This document shows, piece by piece, positions 23,791-33,162 of a stretch of DNA of 64,000 nucleotides. The DNA is from Paracoccus sp. MBLB3053 (GTDB lineage Bacteria > Pseudomonadota > Alphaproteobacteria > Rhodobacterales > Rhodobacteraceae). The notes below the pieces were generated by a model. That model was not told the DNA's origin. It did not search any database and worked only from the letters and a program-made list of their open reading frames with translations. Made by a program: the position numbers and the translations under genes. Numbering within the stretch: the first letter of the stretch is position 1; every line of letters starts with the position of its first letter. The DNA lies in the NCBI RefSeq assembly GCF_031822435.1, contig NZ_JAVQLW010000006.1, forward strand, positions 50,071-114,070. The letters are read 5' to 3'.

Positions 23791-24821
23791 TGGGTCTCGT
23801 CACCAATATCATCCAATCACTCGACGCCAGTGTGAAGGCGACCGGCGAGCGATTTTTCGAGAGTACGGCTTCCGCCGTCGGCCCGCTCTGGACCATATTC
23901 GTGACCCTGCTCCTCCTGCTCATCGGCATGAACATGGCGCTCGGCATCTATCGCATGAGTGCCAAGGATAGCTTGCAGATCGTGACGCGGGTCGTCCTCG
24001 TCTACATGTTTGCTTTCTCCTGGGCTAATTTCGGCACGTTCTACGATGCCTTGACCTCAGCCAGCGGCAATCTGGCGCTGAGCTTCTTTGACATTGCTGC
24101 CGGCTCCGGGGCGGACATCAATTCGGCCATGGACGGCTTTGCAGCTGACATGGGCGATACCGCAGACGGCGTAATGAAGAGCATGGGATCGATCACCCGC
24201 GGCGTGCTCGGGGCCCTCTTCTTTCTCATCCTCGCCATATTGATGGCGGTCTATGTCCTGGTCGTCGGTTTCGCGAAGATCATGATCGCTTTTCTGCTCG
24301 GTGTTGCGCCGCTGGCAATGATCTTCACGATCTTCAATCGCACCAAGCCGCTCTTCGAGGCCTGGCTTTCCTCCTTCGTCTCCTACCTGATGTATCCGAT
24401 CGCAGCCTCGGCAGTGATTGCCGCCGTTGTGTCCATGGCAGGCGAGCAGTTCCAAGACCAGACGCAGGTCGACAATCTAAGCAGCCTCGTGGGCTTCATG
24501 GTCGTGGTCTTTGTCGGGGTCTTCGCCCTGATGAAGATCCCGGAAGCGGCCAATCACATCACCGGCCAGATGAACCTCGCCTCGATCGCCCCCGAGGCCA
24601 TGCGCCTCGCCGGATCCACACTGCAGCGTCCAAGCCAGGTCGGGGCCAATGCCTTGGGCGTGCACGGGCTCGCCCATCCCAAGCAATATCTCGCCGGGCT
24701 GTCCGGCCTGCCCTCGGGCCTCACGGAGGCCAAATCCACTCCGCATCAGCGCTCGGCCCGTGAGGCCGGCATGGCGCTGCGCCAGAAACTCACGGCCCTC
24801 GACCTCATGCGCCGGAACTAG
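23790..24821 (+). CDS. virB6: VirB6 / TrbL-like polytopic inner-membrane T4SS protein
   Basis: A 343-residue polytopic membrane protein with about five or six hydrophobic helices (LWTIFVTLLLLLIGMNMAL, VLGALFFLILAILMAVYVLV, IMIAFLLGVAPLAMIFTIF, LMYPIAASAVIAAVVSM, LVGFMVVVFVGVFALM). The motif FNRTKPLFEAWLSSFVSY is typical of VirB6/TrbL, where a conserved Trp lies in the periplasmic or channel region. The ATG overlaps the previous stop (TGATG). It forms part of the inner-membrane translocation channel. Confidence 0.88.
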   Translation: MGLVTNIIQSLDASVKATGERFFESTASAVGPLWTIFVTLLLLLIGMNMALGIYRMSAKDSLQIVTRVVLVYMFAFSWANFGTFYDALTSASGNLALSFFDIAAGSGADINSAMDGFAADMGDTADGVMKSMGSITRGVLGALFFLILAILMAVYVLVVGFAKIMIAFLLGVAPLAMIFTIFNRTKPLFEAWLSSFVSYLMYPIAASAVIAAVVSMAGEQFQDQTQVDNLSSLVGFMVVVFVGVFALMKIPEAANHITGQMNLASIAPEAMRLAGSTLQRPSQVGANALGVHGLAHPKQYLAGLSGLPSGLTEAKSTPHQRSAREAGMALRQKLTALDLMRRN

Positions 24822-24859
24822 CCGCGCAAGGTCCAGCCCCTCCATCTCGGGAGAGATCC

Positions 24860-25537
24860 ATGACAGACACCTTGTCTGAAGAGAGAAAGCTGCTCGCCAG
24901 ACAGCTCTTCATCGAGCCGACCCGCCGGGAGAAACTGGCCTGGCTCGTCGCTGCCGGCGGCATGGCTTGCGGCATGCTCGGCCTTGCCACCACCCTCACT
25001 CTTCTGCCGCTGAAACAGACCCAAGCCTATCTTACCATCGTCGATCGCGACACCGGCATCGCCAGCCGCGCCGTCGAGGTCGAACGCGCCACCATGGAGC
25101 ACGCCGATGCGGTCAGCCAAAGCCTGCTCTATGGCTATGTGCTCGCCCGCGAGACCTATGATCCGAATGACAATGAGGCGCGCATGTTGCGCGCCTGGCG
25201 GCAATCGAGTGGCGAGGCGCAGGCCTCACTGCAAGCACTCTGGGATGGCAAGAACCCGAACTACCCGCCAAGGCTCTACGGCGAGACGGGCCGGGTCAAG
25301 CTCGAGGTGCTCTCGATCAACCAGGTCAATGACACCACCGCCCAAGTGCGCTTCGTCAAAACCCTGATCCAGCCAAACCAGCCTGACCGGCTGGGGAATT
25401 TCACTGCCACGGTGAGCTACCGTTTCCAGCCGACGCAGGAAAGCGCGCTCGAACTGGTCTGGCAGAACCCGTTCGGCTTTGTCGTGACCGGCTATCGCGT
25501 CAGCTCGGATTCCCTGGAGGCCCAGAAGGATGATTAG
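24860..25537 (+). CDS. virB8: VirB8-like inner-membrane assembly factor
   Basis: A 225-residue bitopic inner-membrane protein. A short cytoplasmic N-terminus is followed by one membrane helix (LAWLVAAGGMACGMLGLATTLTLLPL) and a periplasmic NTF2-like domain with the family segments VEHADAVSQSLLYGYVLARETYD and VRFVKTLI, ending YRFQPTQESALELVWQNPFGFVVTGYRV. VirB8 nucleates assembly of the core complex. Full length. GGGAGAG precedes the ATG. It overlaps virB9 by eight bases. Confidence 0.92.
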   Translation: MTDTLSEERKLLARQLFIEPTRREKLAWLVAAGGMACGMLGLATTLTLLPLKQTQAYLTIVDRDTGIASRAVEVERATMEHADAVSQSLLYGYVLARETYDPNDNEARMLRAWRQSSGEAQASLQALWDGKNPNYPPRLYGETGRVKLEVLSINQVNDTTAQVRFVKTLIQPNQPDRLGNFTATVSYRFQPTQESALELVWQNPFGFVVTGYRVSSDSLEAQKDD

Positions 25538-26246
25538 GTTTTTCCACGCCGCGACGGCGCTTGTGCTGCTCACTACCCTGCCCTTCACCGCGACGGCGGA
25601 GGTTCGACCGAAAGCCGGGTCGCGCGATGCCCGCGTCACCTATGCCAATTTCGTCGAGGGACAGGTCTATCATGTCTCGACCCGGATCCGAAACATCACC
25701 CTGATTGAACTCGGACAGGGCGAGGAAATCCGCTCGGTCGCGGCGGGCGATCTCGAGAGCTTCCAGATCGACAAGCTCGAAGGCGCCAATGTCTTCACCA
25801 TCAAGCCGGTGATCGAAGGGGCCTCGACCAATGTCACCGTCGAGACCAATCGCCGCTTCTACTTCCTGCAGGTTTCGGAAAGCCGCGCCACCCCGAACTG
25901 GTCGGTGAAATTCAACGCCCCGGGCGATGGCCGCAGCAACCGCGCCGCCCCGAGTGTCCGCCCTCTACCGACCGCACCACCGAAGAAAATGCGCTACGCG
26001 GTCTCGCGGGGCAGCTCAGGCGCGGATTTCGCCCCGGTCGGGGTCTCGGATGATGGCCAGAAGACCTATTTCCAGATCCCGCCCGGTGCCCCGATGCCGT
26101 CGCTGTTTCGCGTCGACAGCAAAGGCCGCGAATATTCCGTCAACAGCAGCACAAAGGCCGAGATCATCACCGTTGCGGCGCGCTCGGAACGCTGGGTGCT
26201 GCGCTATGGCGACGACTATATCTGCATCAACGGCCAGGAGGAGTAA
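25530..26246 (+). CDS. virB9: VirB9 outer-membrane core protein
   Basis: A 238-residue exported protein of the T4SS core complex. The signal peptide (FFHAATALVLLTTLPFTATA) is followed by the N-terminal VirB9 domain (GSRDARVTYANFVEGQVYHVSTR) and the C-terminal domain that binds VirB7 (YFQIPPGAPMPSLFRVD, then RWVLRYGDDYICINGQ). Size is normal. It ends three bases before virB10. Confidence 0.92.
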   Translation: MIRFFHAATALVLLTTLPFTATAEVRPKAGSRDARVTYANFVEGQVYHVSTRIRNITLIELGQGEEIRSVAAGDLESFQIDKLEGANVFTIKPVIEGASTNVTVETNRRFYFLQVSESRATPNWSVKFNAPGDGRSNRAAPSVRPLPTAPPKKMRYAVSRGSSGADFAPVGVSDDGQKTYFQIPPGAPMPSLFRVDSKGREYSVNSSTKAEIITVAARSERWVLRYGDDYICINGQEE

Positions 26247-26249
26247 GCC

Positions 26250-27581
26250 ATGGTCGAGGATCAGGAGGACAAAGTCGCGGCACGGCTTGCCCGGCTGAAA
26301 TCGCCGACCCGAACCAAGCGCAATCTCAAGCCCTATCTTATACCGACAGCGACGCTTGTCATTGGTACGGCGATGGGCGCTTGGGCGATGATGCCGCGTG
26401 CGGCCGATAAGGCCGAAGTCGAAAGCCTGCCGACCTCCAGCGTCACCGAGTTCCAGCAAGATCCCGGTCTCGCGGGTTTTACGGTGACGAGGTCGCAGCC
26501 CGAGGTTTCGCAACCCGCTGCCGAGCCGATCAAACCCGCGCCGGCAATGGCACCGGACCCGGCGCTCGAGGAATTGCGTGCGCGCCTCGCCAGTCTCGAG
26601 CGCGAGAACAAGGCGGCAGTGGAAAAGCTGCAGGCCGAGGTGGAGGCCGAGAAAGCCAAGGCGGCCGAACAGGAACAGGCCCTCAGCGACGCGGAGGCCG
26701 AACGCCGCCGTCTCGAAGAGGAATTGTTAAACACCGCGCAATTCGGCTTGCCCGATCAGGCGGCGGCCGAGGCCGAAGCGCAGCGTCTCGCCGATCTTGA
26801 ACGTCGCCGTCAGGAAGCAGCAGAGGAGCGCCAGCGCCAGATCAATTCGCCGATGGTCGCTTTCCGCGCGGGTGGCAATGCCGCGGTAAATGGCGCTGAT
26901 CCTGCCGCAGGCATGGAGTCGGGAAGCGCTGCATCGGACGCTGCCGGATCGCCCGATTTTCTGCGCGGGGGCGCGGGACGCGCCGAGATCACCAAAGCCG
27001 AACGCATCGCCCATCCCGGCCAAACCGTGGTGCAGGGCACGATGATCGAGGCCACGCTCGAAACCTCGGTCGATACCAGCCTGCCCGGCAATGTCGTTGC
27101 CAATGTCAGTCAGGATGTCTGGTCGATGGATATGAGCCAGGTGCTGATCCCGCGCGGCGCCAAGCTCTATGGCCGATATTCCAATGAGATCAGCCAAGGC
27201 CAGCGCCGGGTGATGATCGCTTGGGACCGGCTAATCCGCGCCGATGGCCTGACCGTCCGGCTGGAAGCCTATGGCAGTGACCGGGTTGGCCGTTCCGGCC
27301 TGACTGGCAAGGTCAGAAACCATACGCTCAGCCGTTTTGGCGCGGCGACAATGGTCTCGGTGATCGGGGCGCTGCCCGGAGTTCTTGAGGCCGCCGCCAA
27401 TGATGGCGAGGAGGAGCATGACAGCGACACTCTTGCCGAGCTCTATTCCGGCATCGGCCAGGGTGCATCCAATGCTCTGAACGGCACAATGGCGGGCTAT
27501 CTCAACCGCCCGCCCACCATCACCCTCGATCAGGGCCAAGTGGTGATCGTGCGGGTCAATCATGATCTGGAGCTCTTCTGA
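26250..27581 (+). CDS. virB10: VirB10 energy-sensing core protein
   Basis: A 443-residue TonB-like protein spanning both membranes. An N-terminal cytoplasmic stretch and one membrane helix (PYLIPTATLVIGTAMGAWAMM) are followed by a proline-containing region and a charged coiled coil (residues about 105-205, LEELRARLASLERENKAAVE and on). The C-terminal TrbI/VirB10 domain reads VQGTMIEATLETSVDTSLPG, ILIPRGAKLYGRYSNE-type motif and ends RPPTITLDQGQVVIVRVNHD. Typical length. Its TGA overlaps the ATG of virB11. Confidence 0.93.
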   Translation: MVEDQEDKVAARLARLKSPTRTKRNLKPYLIPTATLVIGTAMGAWAMMPRAADKAEVESLPTSSVTEFQQDPGLAGFTVTRSQPEVSQPAAEPIKPAPAMAPDPALEELRARLASLERENKAAVEKLQAEVEAEKAKAAEQEQALSDAEAERRRLEEELLNTAQFGLPDQAAAEAEAQRLADLERRRQEAAEERQRQINSPMVAFRAGGNAAVNGADPAAGMESGSAASDAAGSPDFLRGGAGRAEITKAERIAHPGQTVVQGTMIEATLETSVDTSLPGNVVANVSQDVWSMDMSQVLIPRGAKLYGRYSNEISQGQRRVMIAWDRLIRADGLTVRLEAYGSDRVGRSGLTGKVRNHTLSRFGAATMVSVIGALPGVLEAAANDGEEEHDSDTLAELYSGIGQGASNALNGTMAGYLNRPPTITLDQGQVVIVRVNHDLELF

Positions 27582-28588
27582 TGGCGGCGGGTTTTCTCGA
27601 ACATTATCTGCAACCGCTCGCGCCGCTGATCGAGGATCCAGTGGCCATCGAACTCTCGATCAATGCCGATGGTCGGGTCTGGATCGAGCGCAGCGGTGAC
27701 GCCCATATGTCCGCGGTCTCGGATCTCACCCTGACCCCGCGCGCGGTCAGTGATCTCGCCAGCCAGATTGCCAATGAGGTGCGTCAGGCTCTGACCGAGC
27801 AATCGCCGATGGTCTCGGCGACGGTAGGGTTTCGGGGCGCAACCTTGCGGGCTCAGGCCGTGCTGCCGCCGGCCTCAGTTCAAGGCGCGGTGCTGGCCTT
27901 TCGCCTGTTCCGGGCGCGCGCTAAAAGGGACGAGCCGAAACGATTTTCCTTCCTGCGCGCCCCGGAGACCTCCTCAGAGGCGGCAAGGCGCGAGAAGATC
28001 CGGGCCATTCGCATGCTCGTTGAACGGGATGGGGATCCCGACGCTTTTCTGCGGGCCGCCATCGCCGAAAAGCTGAATATCCTCGTCTCTGGCGGCACCT
28101 CCACCGGCAAGACCGAGCTGGCCCGCAGGCTGCAATGGATGATCCCGGCGGAAGAGCGTCTGGTTCTGATCGAGGACGCGCCCGAGCTGATGCCCGGGCA
28201 GCCCAATCACGTGAGCCTTGTCGCCAGCCGCGATGATACCTCGCCGCGCTCGGCCGAGAAGCTCTTGCAGGCAACGCTACGCCTGCGGCCAGACCGGATC
28301 ATCCTCGGCGAATTGCGCGGCCGCGAGGCCGTCACCTATCTCGGTGCGATCAATTCTGGCCATGGCGGCTCCTTCACCACGCTTCATGCCGAAACCGCCC
28401 GCAAAGCCTTTGACAAGCTGGCCCTCCTCGTCCTGGAAACGGGTACCCGTCTGAGTTTTGCCGAGGTGCTGCGCTACCTTTCCGGCTCGATCGATCTGGT
28501 GATCCAGGCCGGCCGTATCGGCCATAGGCGCGGCATTCTTGAACTGTGGTTTCCTGGGCTCGATGACGATCACGGAGATGAGGCATGA
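27581..28588 (+). CDS. virB11: VirB11 traffic ATPase
   Basis: A 335-residue hexameric cytoplasmic ATPase. Walker A is VSGGTSTGKTELA near residue 170; the Asp box follows at LVLIEDAPEL; Walker B is RPDRIILGELRGREA near residue 240; and the His box GHGGSFTTLHAE comes next. These are the standard VirB11/PilT signatures. It helps switch the VirB system between pilus assembly and DNA transfer. Overlaps virB10 and the small downstream gene (ATGA). Confidence 0.94.
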   Translation: MAAGFLEHYLQPLAPLIEDPVAIELSINADGRVWIERSGDAHMSAVSDLTLTPRAVSDLASQIANEVRQALTEQSPMVSATVGFRGATLRAQAVLPPASVQGAVLAFRLFRARAKRDEPKRFSFLRAPETSSEAARREKIRAIRMLVERDGDPDAFLRAAIAEKLNILVSGGTSTGKTELARRLQWMIPAEERLVLIEDAPELMPGQPNHVSLVASRDDTSPRSAEKLLQATLRLRPDRIILGELRGREAVTYLGAINSGHGGSFTTLHAETARKAFDKLALLVLETGTRLSFAEVLRYLSGSIDLVIQAGRIGHRRGILELWFPGLDDDHGDEA

Positions 28589-28743
28589 CCAGTTGGGATT
28601 TCGCCGCGGATCATCCCGAACTGTCCGAACCCGAGGCCGAGCGTCTGATCCGCGCCCATGGCCATGATCCCGACGAGGTTCGCCAGGATCTCGGAGAGAG
28701 GTTCACCCTGACCGCCGAGCTCTTTGCCTGGCTCGGCTATTGA
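28585..28743 (+). CDS. 52-residue protein between virB11 and virD4
   Basis: A very acidic, helical small protein (SWDFAADHPELSEPEAERLI, then HGHDPDEVRQDLGERFTLTAE). Its ATG overlaps the virB11 TGA, and virD4 begins 11 bases after its stop, so it sits inside the operon with clear coupling. It has no signal peptide or membrane segment, so it is cytoplasmic. It could be an adaptor or small regulator of the VirB11/VirD4 ATPases; that is a guess. Confidence 0.6.
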   Translation: MTSWDFAADHPELSEPEAERLIRAHGHDPDEVRQDLGERFTLTAELFAWLGY

Positions 28744-28754
28744 GGGGGTCTGGC

Positions 28755-30788
28755 ATGCCGCAACTGTTGATCGTTTTGCCAGTTGCCGCTCTGGCCGGTG
28801 CTCTTCTCGGCTTGATGGCCGGTGGGCTCTGGGTCCAGCTCGAGACCGGGGGGAACACGTCGAATGGCGATATGTTTCTGCTCCTCCGGCAATTCCCGGG
28901 CTGGGACAAGATCGGGGATGAACCCTGGGCCTCGGGCTACCGGCTCGGTCTGATCGGCGCCGCGCTGCTTTCTGGTTTTACGCTGATCCTCTCCTTCGGC
29001 CAAAAGCTGACCGAGTACGGCCAGGCGCACTTTCAGAGCAATGCCGAAATCCGCCGCAATGGGCTGTTACAGCCTATCGGGCGCGGCCTCGTCTTCGGAA
29101 AGCTTGGCAAGCCCAAGACCAACAAAGCGATGATTGCGGCGGATTACGACAAATTCCCGCATTGCCTCGTCGTTGCCCCGACCCGGGCGGGCAAGGGTGT
29201 CGGCTATGCCATCCCGAACCTGCTGCTCTTCCCCGGCTCGATGGTGGTGCTCGACGTCAAAGGCGAGCTCTTTGAGGCGACCTCGCGCCATCGTCAGACC
29301 CAGGGCGATGCGATCTTCTATTTCTCGCCCTTCGATTTTGACCATGCCTCGCATCGCTATAACCCGCTCGAACGCGTTGCCCGCATCCGCCATGCCGATG
29401 AATGCTATACCGAGCTTGCCAAGATCGCGGATTACTTCCTCACCGTCTCCGACAAGGGCAGCGCCGGCGATTTTCTGACCGAGGGCCGCGATCTCTTCAT
29501 TGCAGCAGGCCTCCTAGCCATCGAACGCGGCCGCCCGACCATCGGCGAGATCAGCCGCATTCTCTTCGGTCAGGGGGCAACTTCGAGCGCCTATGCCGCC
29601 CATGCCGAGGAGGTGACACATATCTCCGCCGCCCAGACCTTCCGCAAATTCGCCGGCTATTCCGACCGCACGCTCAGCTCGCATGCCTCGGTGCTGAGTG
29701 GGGCCGGGCTGTCGCTGTGGAACAACCCCGCCGTCGACCGCGCCACCAGCGGCAATGACTTTTCCTTCGCCGATCTGCGCCGCTTGCCGATGGCGGTCTA
29801 TCTGGTGGTCAATGCCGATGCCATCAAGACGCTGGCCCCGCTGATCCGGCTCTTCTTTGGTGAGCTCATCGCCACGCTGCGCGCCAGCATGCCTGACCCG
29901 GTCCAGGAGCCTTGGCCGGTCAAGATCATGCTCGATGAATTTGACCAGCTCGGGCCGATGCCGATCATCGTCCAATCGCTGAAACAGCTGGCCGGTCATG
30001 GCGGCCGGGTCTCGATCATCACCCAATCCATCCCGGGTCTGGAATCAACGCCCTATTCCGAAAATGAGCGCCTGGGCATCGAATCCGCGGCCGGTATCAA
30101 GCTCTATCTCGCCCCGAACGAGAAGAAGACCGCCGAGGAGGTCTCGGAGGGCCTCGGCAAGACCACCAAGCTCGCAATCAGCGACAGCCTTTCGCGCGAT
30201 GGCTCGGGTTTACTGCGCCGCTCGATCTCGCGGCGCAATGAGGAGCGCCCGTTGATGAGTCCAGACGAGCTGAAAAAGCTCGATCGCGACAAGGTCATCC
30301 TGATCCCCGAGCGTCAGCATCCGATCATCGCCGAGCGCATCGTCTACTATGAAGATCCCTATTTTAAGGGATTGATGGCGGCGCAGAAGGGACCCCTGCC
30401 CTATCCCTCGCGCGAAGGCGAAGGCCTGCGGCGTTTGCGAGAAACCGTCGAGGATCTGACACGGCGCATCGAGGGCCGCGCGCCGCTCTCCTATCCCGCC
30501 GCGCCCGAACTCACCCTGCCCGCCGGGACCGTCGTTAGGAAAGAGACGGATCCGAAACTTACAGAAGATAGCAACGCGGCGAGAACCGCCGTCCCACACG
30601 TCCCGTCACCTGAACCTGGGGAATTCGCATCGGGATCAACGGCGCAAACCGTTCTGCAGGAGTTGCTTGAGGAGGGCTCCACATTGAGCGCCGAGGAGAT
30701 GCTGCGGGCTTTGAAGCCGCAGGAAACCCATGCCCGCGAGATCATGCAGGGGATCGAGGAAAAACTGCTGCGGAAGATTGGCGGATGA
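28755..30788 (+). CDS. virD4: VirD4 / TraG type IV coupling protein
   Basis: A 677-residue inner-membrane ATPase that links the relaxosome to the VirB channel. Two N-terminal membrane helices (LLIVLPVAALAGALLGLMAGGLW and the one around LGLIGAALLSGFTLILSFG) precede the motor domain with Walker A APTRAGKGVGYA near residue 140 and Walker B KIMLDEFDQLG near residue 390. The C-terminus has about 100 extra disordered residues. GAGGGGG precedes the ATG. It closes the T4SS transcript; the DNA after it up to 31057 has no gene. Confidence 0.93.
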   Translation: MPQLLIVLPVAALAGALLGLMAGGLWVQLETGGNTSNGDMFLLLRQFPGWDKIGDEPWASGYRLGLIGAALLSGFTLILSFGQKLTEYGQAHFQSNAEIRRNGLLQPIGRGLVFGKLGKPKTNKAMIAADYDKFPHCLVVAPTRAGKGVGYAIPNLLLFPGSMVVLDVKGELFEATSRHRQTQGDAIFYFSPFDFDHASHRYNPLERVARIRHADECYTELAKIADYFLTVSDKGSAGDFLTEGRDLFIAAGLLAIERGRPTIGEISRILFGQGATSSAYAAHAEEVTHISAAQTFRKFAGYSDRTLSSHASVLSGAGLSLWNNPAVDRATSGNDFSFADLRRLPMAVYLVVNADAIKTLAPLIRLFFGELIATLRASMPDPVQEPWPVKIMLDEFDQLGPMPIIVQSLKQLAGHGGRVSIITQSIPGLESTPYSENERLGIESAAGIKLYLAPNEKKTAEEVSEGLGKTTKLAISDSLSRDGSGLLRRSISRRNEERPLMSPDELKKLDRDKVILIPERQHPIIAERIVYYEDPYFKGLMAAQKGPLPYPSREGEGLRRLRETVEDLTRRIEGRAPLSYPAAPELTLPAGTVVRKETDPKLTEDSNAARTAVPHVPSPEPGEFASGSTAQTVLQELLEEGSTLSAEEMLRALKPQETHAREIMQGIEEKLLRKIGG

Positions 30789-31013
30789 TCCGGTGGTGCC
30801 AACAACACATTCCCGAATTTTTGTGAGAGGCGCTGCGCCGCTGAAGACTATCGCGGCTGCATTCCGCTTTTGGCGCAATGCGGGGCGTGACCAAGGCCCA
30901 CACCCTGTCAGGACAATGCTGCCGCCATGTTAGCGAAAGATTGGCCACGCGTGGCGTTACTTCGGCGCGCGTTATTCTGCACTTATCGGGACGCCAAAGT
31001 ACTGGCGACGCGA

Positions 31014-31033
31014 GGGCGGGCCGGAACCCGCCC
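31014..31033 (-). terminator. Hairpin downstream of cspA
   Basis: A 7-base-pair GC stem (GGGCGGG with CCCGCCC) and a six-base loop lie about 25 bases past the stop of the cold shock gene on the minus strand. No T-run follows. It may stop or stabilise the transcript. Confidence 0.4.
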
Positions 31034-31057
31034 CGACGATCTTACGGCAACTTCCCG

Positions 31058-31264
31058 TCAGATGAGTGCCAGATTGACGGCGCTGTCCTTGCCGTTGCGG
31101 CCGCGTTCAACTTCAAAGGAGATTTTCTGCCCATCGGGCAGGCTACGAATACCGGCGCGCTCAACGGCAGAGATATGAACGAAGACGTCTGAACCGCCCG
31201 CGTCGGGTTGGATGAACCCGTACCCTTTGTCATTATTGAACCACTTTACAACGCCCGTAGCCAT
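31058..31264 (-). CDS. cspA: Cold shock domain protein
   Basis: A 68-residue single cold shock domain that binds single-stranded RNA or DNA. RNP1 is KGYGFIQPD and RNP2 is DVFVHIS, both intact, with [11 protein letters not shown] at the start. Standard length. It is the first gene of the cargo insert downstream of virD4 and faces the opposite way. Plasmid-borne cold shock proteins are common in this group; a chaperone role for RNA is inferred from the family. Confidence 0.95.
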   Translation of the reverse strand: MATGVVKWFNNDKGYGFIQPDAGGSDVFVHISAVERAGIRSLPDGQKISFEVERGRNGKDSAVNLALI

Positions 31265-31570
31265 GTCCGTATCCTGCTATTTTCGATAACACTGCCATTT
31301 CGATCGCACAAAACAATCAGTGCGACAAACGGCTTTTCAACCTGATCGCCCCTGCGACGCCGCCCCCTGCGAGCGCTGTGGCGCGGTGGCAACGCCCGAT
31401 GGTCGACTTGCTACTATAGACGGAGCGGACTGCACTGAGCAGGGGCGTCGGGCTGCACCAAAAAAATTCTGCGGTTGCATTGGCCGCACCAGATACGACC
31501 TGACCGAAAGGCCATGACGTACCTCGCCGGGACGAGTGTTAAGGGCAAGGCAGAATTAATTGAGACTACC
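31265..31570. other. Intergenic region with no recognised gene
   Basis: Between the start of the cold shock gene and the excalibur gene. It must hold both divergent promoters. No convincing reading frame, hairpin or repeat was seen. Confidence 0.5.
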
Positions 31571-31753
31571 ATGAAACACCTGATCCTTGCCGTCGTCCTC
31601 ACCGCCTCGACCGTCACTGCGGCCGAGGCCCGGAATCCCACTCGCTGCTCCGACTACAGTACTTGGGAAGAAGCCCAAGCGGCGCTCAAAGGCGGCGAAT
31701 ACTGGCTCGACCGCGACAACGACGGCATCGCTTGCGAATCTCTGCGCCACTGA
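31571..31753 (+). CDS. Excalibur calcium-binding domain protein
   Basis: A 60-residue secreted protein: a signal peptide (MKHLILAVVLTASTVTAAEA) followed by an excalibur domain. The domain shows two Cys and the calcium-loop pattern DRDNDGIACESL at the C-terminus, as in secreted nuclease tails and small excalibur proteins. The ATG at 31571 is chosen because the signal peptide begins there. Alone, such proteins have no known role. Confidence 0.8.
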   Translation: MKHLILAVVLTASTVTAAEARNPTRCSDYSTWEEAQAALKGGEYWLDRDNDGIACESLRH

Positions 31754-32275
31754 CGCGTTCCCATTGCTGAACGCGATTGCCGCTGTTGCTTTCGCACCAG
31801 CGCGGTTGGACGAAGCCTTCTACATAAATCAATGTGGCACTTTGATCGCAGACATCCTGACGGGATCGCGAATGAGCAGACGTATTTACCGCGCCAGTGA
31901 AGGCTCGCGTCGAGTAACCTGCTGTCCATGAACTCAGTCCTGCCTAATGCACTCCTGGATTTGATTGGGATCTACCTGCAACGCCCTACGTCCATCCCGC
32001 CCATTGCGGTCATCGGGTGCGCCCCCTGGTGCCGTACCGCAGCTTCACCGAAACGGTCATTCATACAACAAGCAGTGTCCTGCCCCGCAAGACTGACCCG
32101 CCCCGCCGACCGGCGGGCGAAAATCCATTGCCCAGATTACAGCTTGCGGGAGACGAAAAGGGTATCACGGAAGCGTAGGCCTGTTTTCGGGAATGGAATG
32201 ACTGCCTCCCGCGCCTGCGGAGCGATGTTGCATTCCGCGATCATGAGACCCGCCTCGCCTTGCGTAAAGACGTGT
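31754..32275. other. Intergenic region, possible gene remnant on minus strand
   Basis: No intact gene is supported. On the minus strand, bases about 32280 to 32137 encode a protein-like segment (AECNIAPQAREAVIPFPKTG, ending FRDTLFVSRKL) in a frame different from that of the neighbouring hypothetical gene, which could be the broken end of an older gene. The rest, to 31754, shows nothing I recognise. Confidence 0.35.
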
Positions 32276-33034
32276 CTATTGAACGCAAATCGGAGAAAGC
32301 TGGACGTCCGTTTCAAGACGGATTGCGCTGCGCCAGAGCGGGGTCTTGAAGACGTGGCAGACCCGGCTCCCGAGATCGCCTTCACGTATCTCACTGATCA
32401 GCCCCGCCCATGCGAGCGGTCTCAGGACGCATGACGAAAACGCGCCCATCTCTCGCCAGCCTGCAGTGTGCCAGTCATGGGCCTCGCCATAGAAGGTTTC
32501 GAACAGCGCGGCTTCGGTCGTGCCGTGGTCCGCTTCCATGTTGATCACGTTCATCCAAATATCCCAGGTGCCGACAGGACGGTCGTCGAAGCGTGCGTAG
32601 GACGCGTGATCGATTTGCAGCACGAAGTATGGGATCAAGTCGGCAAACAGGCGGCCGGGGCTATCTACCAGCTCGGCCCCACGCTTGGTCATCCGAAACT
32701 CACCCTTGTAGTGACGCCCCAGCCGCAGTGAAATCGGGAGAAAATGCAGGAGCTCGAGCGGAGGAAACTCATATTCGTTGATGACCTTCTGGTAGCGGAA
32801 CATCTCCTCGGCGGACTTCCCGGGCCAATCGAAATGCTCGACGGCCCAATGAACGAAGACACGCTTGAAAGCCATGGTCTTGGTCAGGCCGATGGAACCA
32901 TGCTCTCGCGCGAACTGAAGTATCAGGAGCGCGCCTCGCAGAAGCGGCGAATGCCCGAGGTCAGGATGGTCATCGGCGAGCGTGCGAAATTCGATCATGG
33001 CAGGATGCTGCCACAGAGCACTGAGCGACACCAT
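32276..33034 (-). CDS. Hypothetical protein
   Basis: A soluble protein of about 252 residues if started at the Met at 33034; the frame stays open 75 codons further upstream, but that part is poor in hydrophobic pattern. Visible segments include SPLLRGALLILQFAREHGSIGLTKTMAF and KRVFVHWAVEHFDWPGKSAE, which look helical, then KGEFRMTKRGAELVDSPGRL, suggesting a small winged-helix part. I do not recognise the family. The C-terminal 40 residues are rich in basic and hydrophobic residues and may be altered by a frameshift, since another frame takes over downstream. Confidence 0.5.
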   Translation of the reverse strand: MVSLSALWQHPAMIEFRTLADDHPDLGHSPLLRGALLILQFAREHGSIGLTKTMAFKRVFVHWAVEHFDWPGKSAEEMFRYQKVINEYEFPPLELLHFLPISLRLGRHYKGEFRMTKRGAELVDSPGRLFADLIPYFVLQIDHASYARFDDRPVGTWDIWMNVINMEADHGTTEAALFETFYGEAHDWHTAGWREMGAFSSCVLRPLAWAGLISEIREGDLGSRVCHVFKTPLWRSAIRLETDVQLSPICVQ

Positions 33035-33162
33035 CCGTTCCGCGAGAAGGGAACAATCGCGACGGACAAAAGGACCCAACAGGCTATCCCGCTGGATAGG
33101 TGCTTGGTCATTGACCCGGCCAGCGGCACGCGGCAGGTCCGATTGCAGGAATGGGGAACGAC

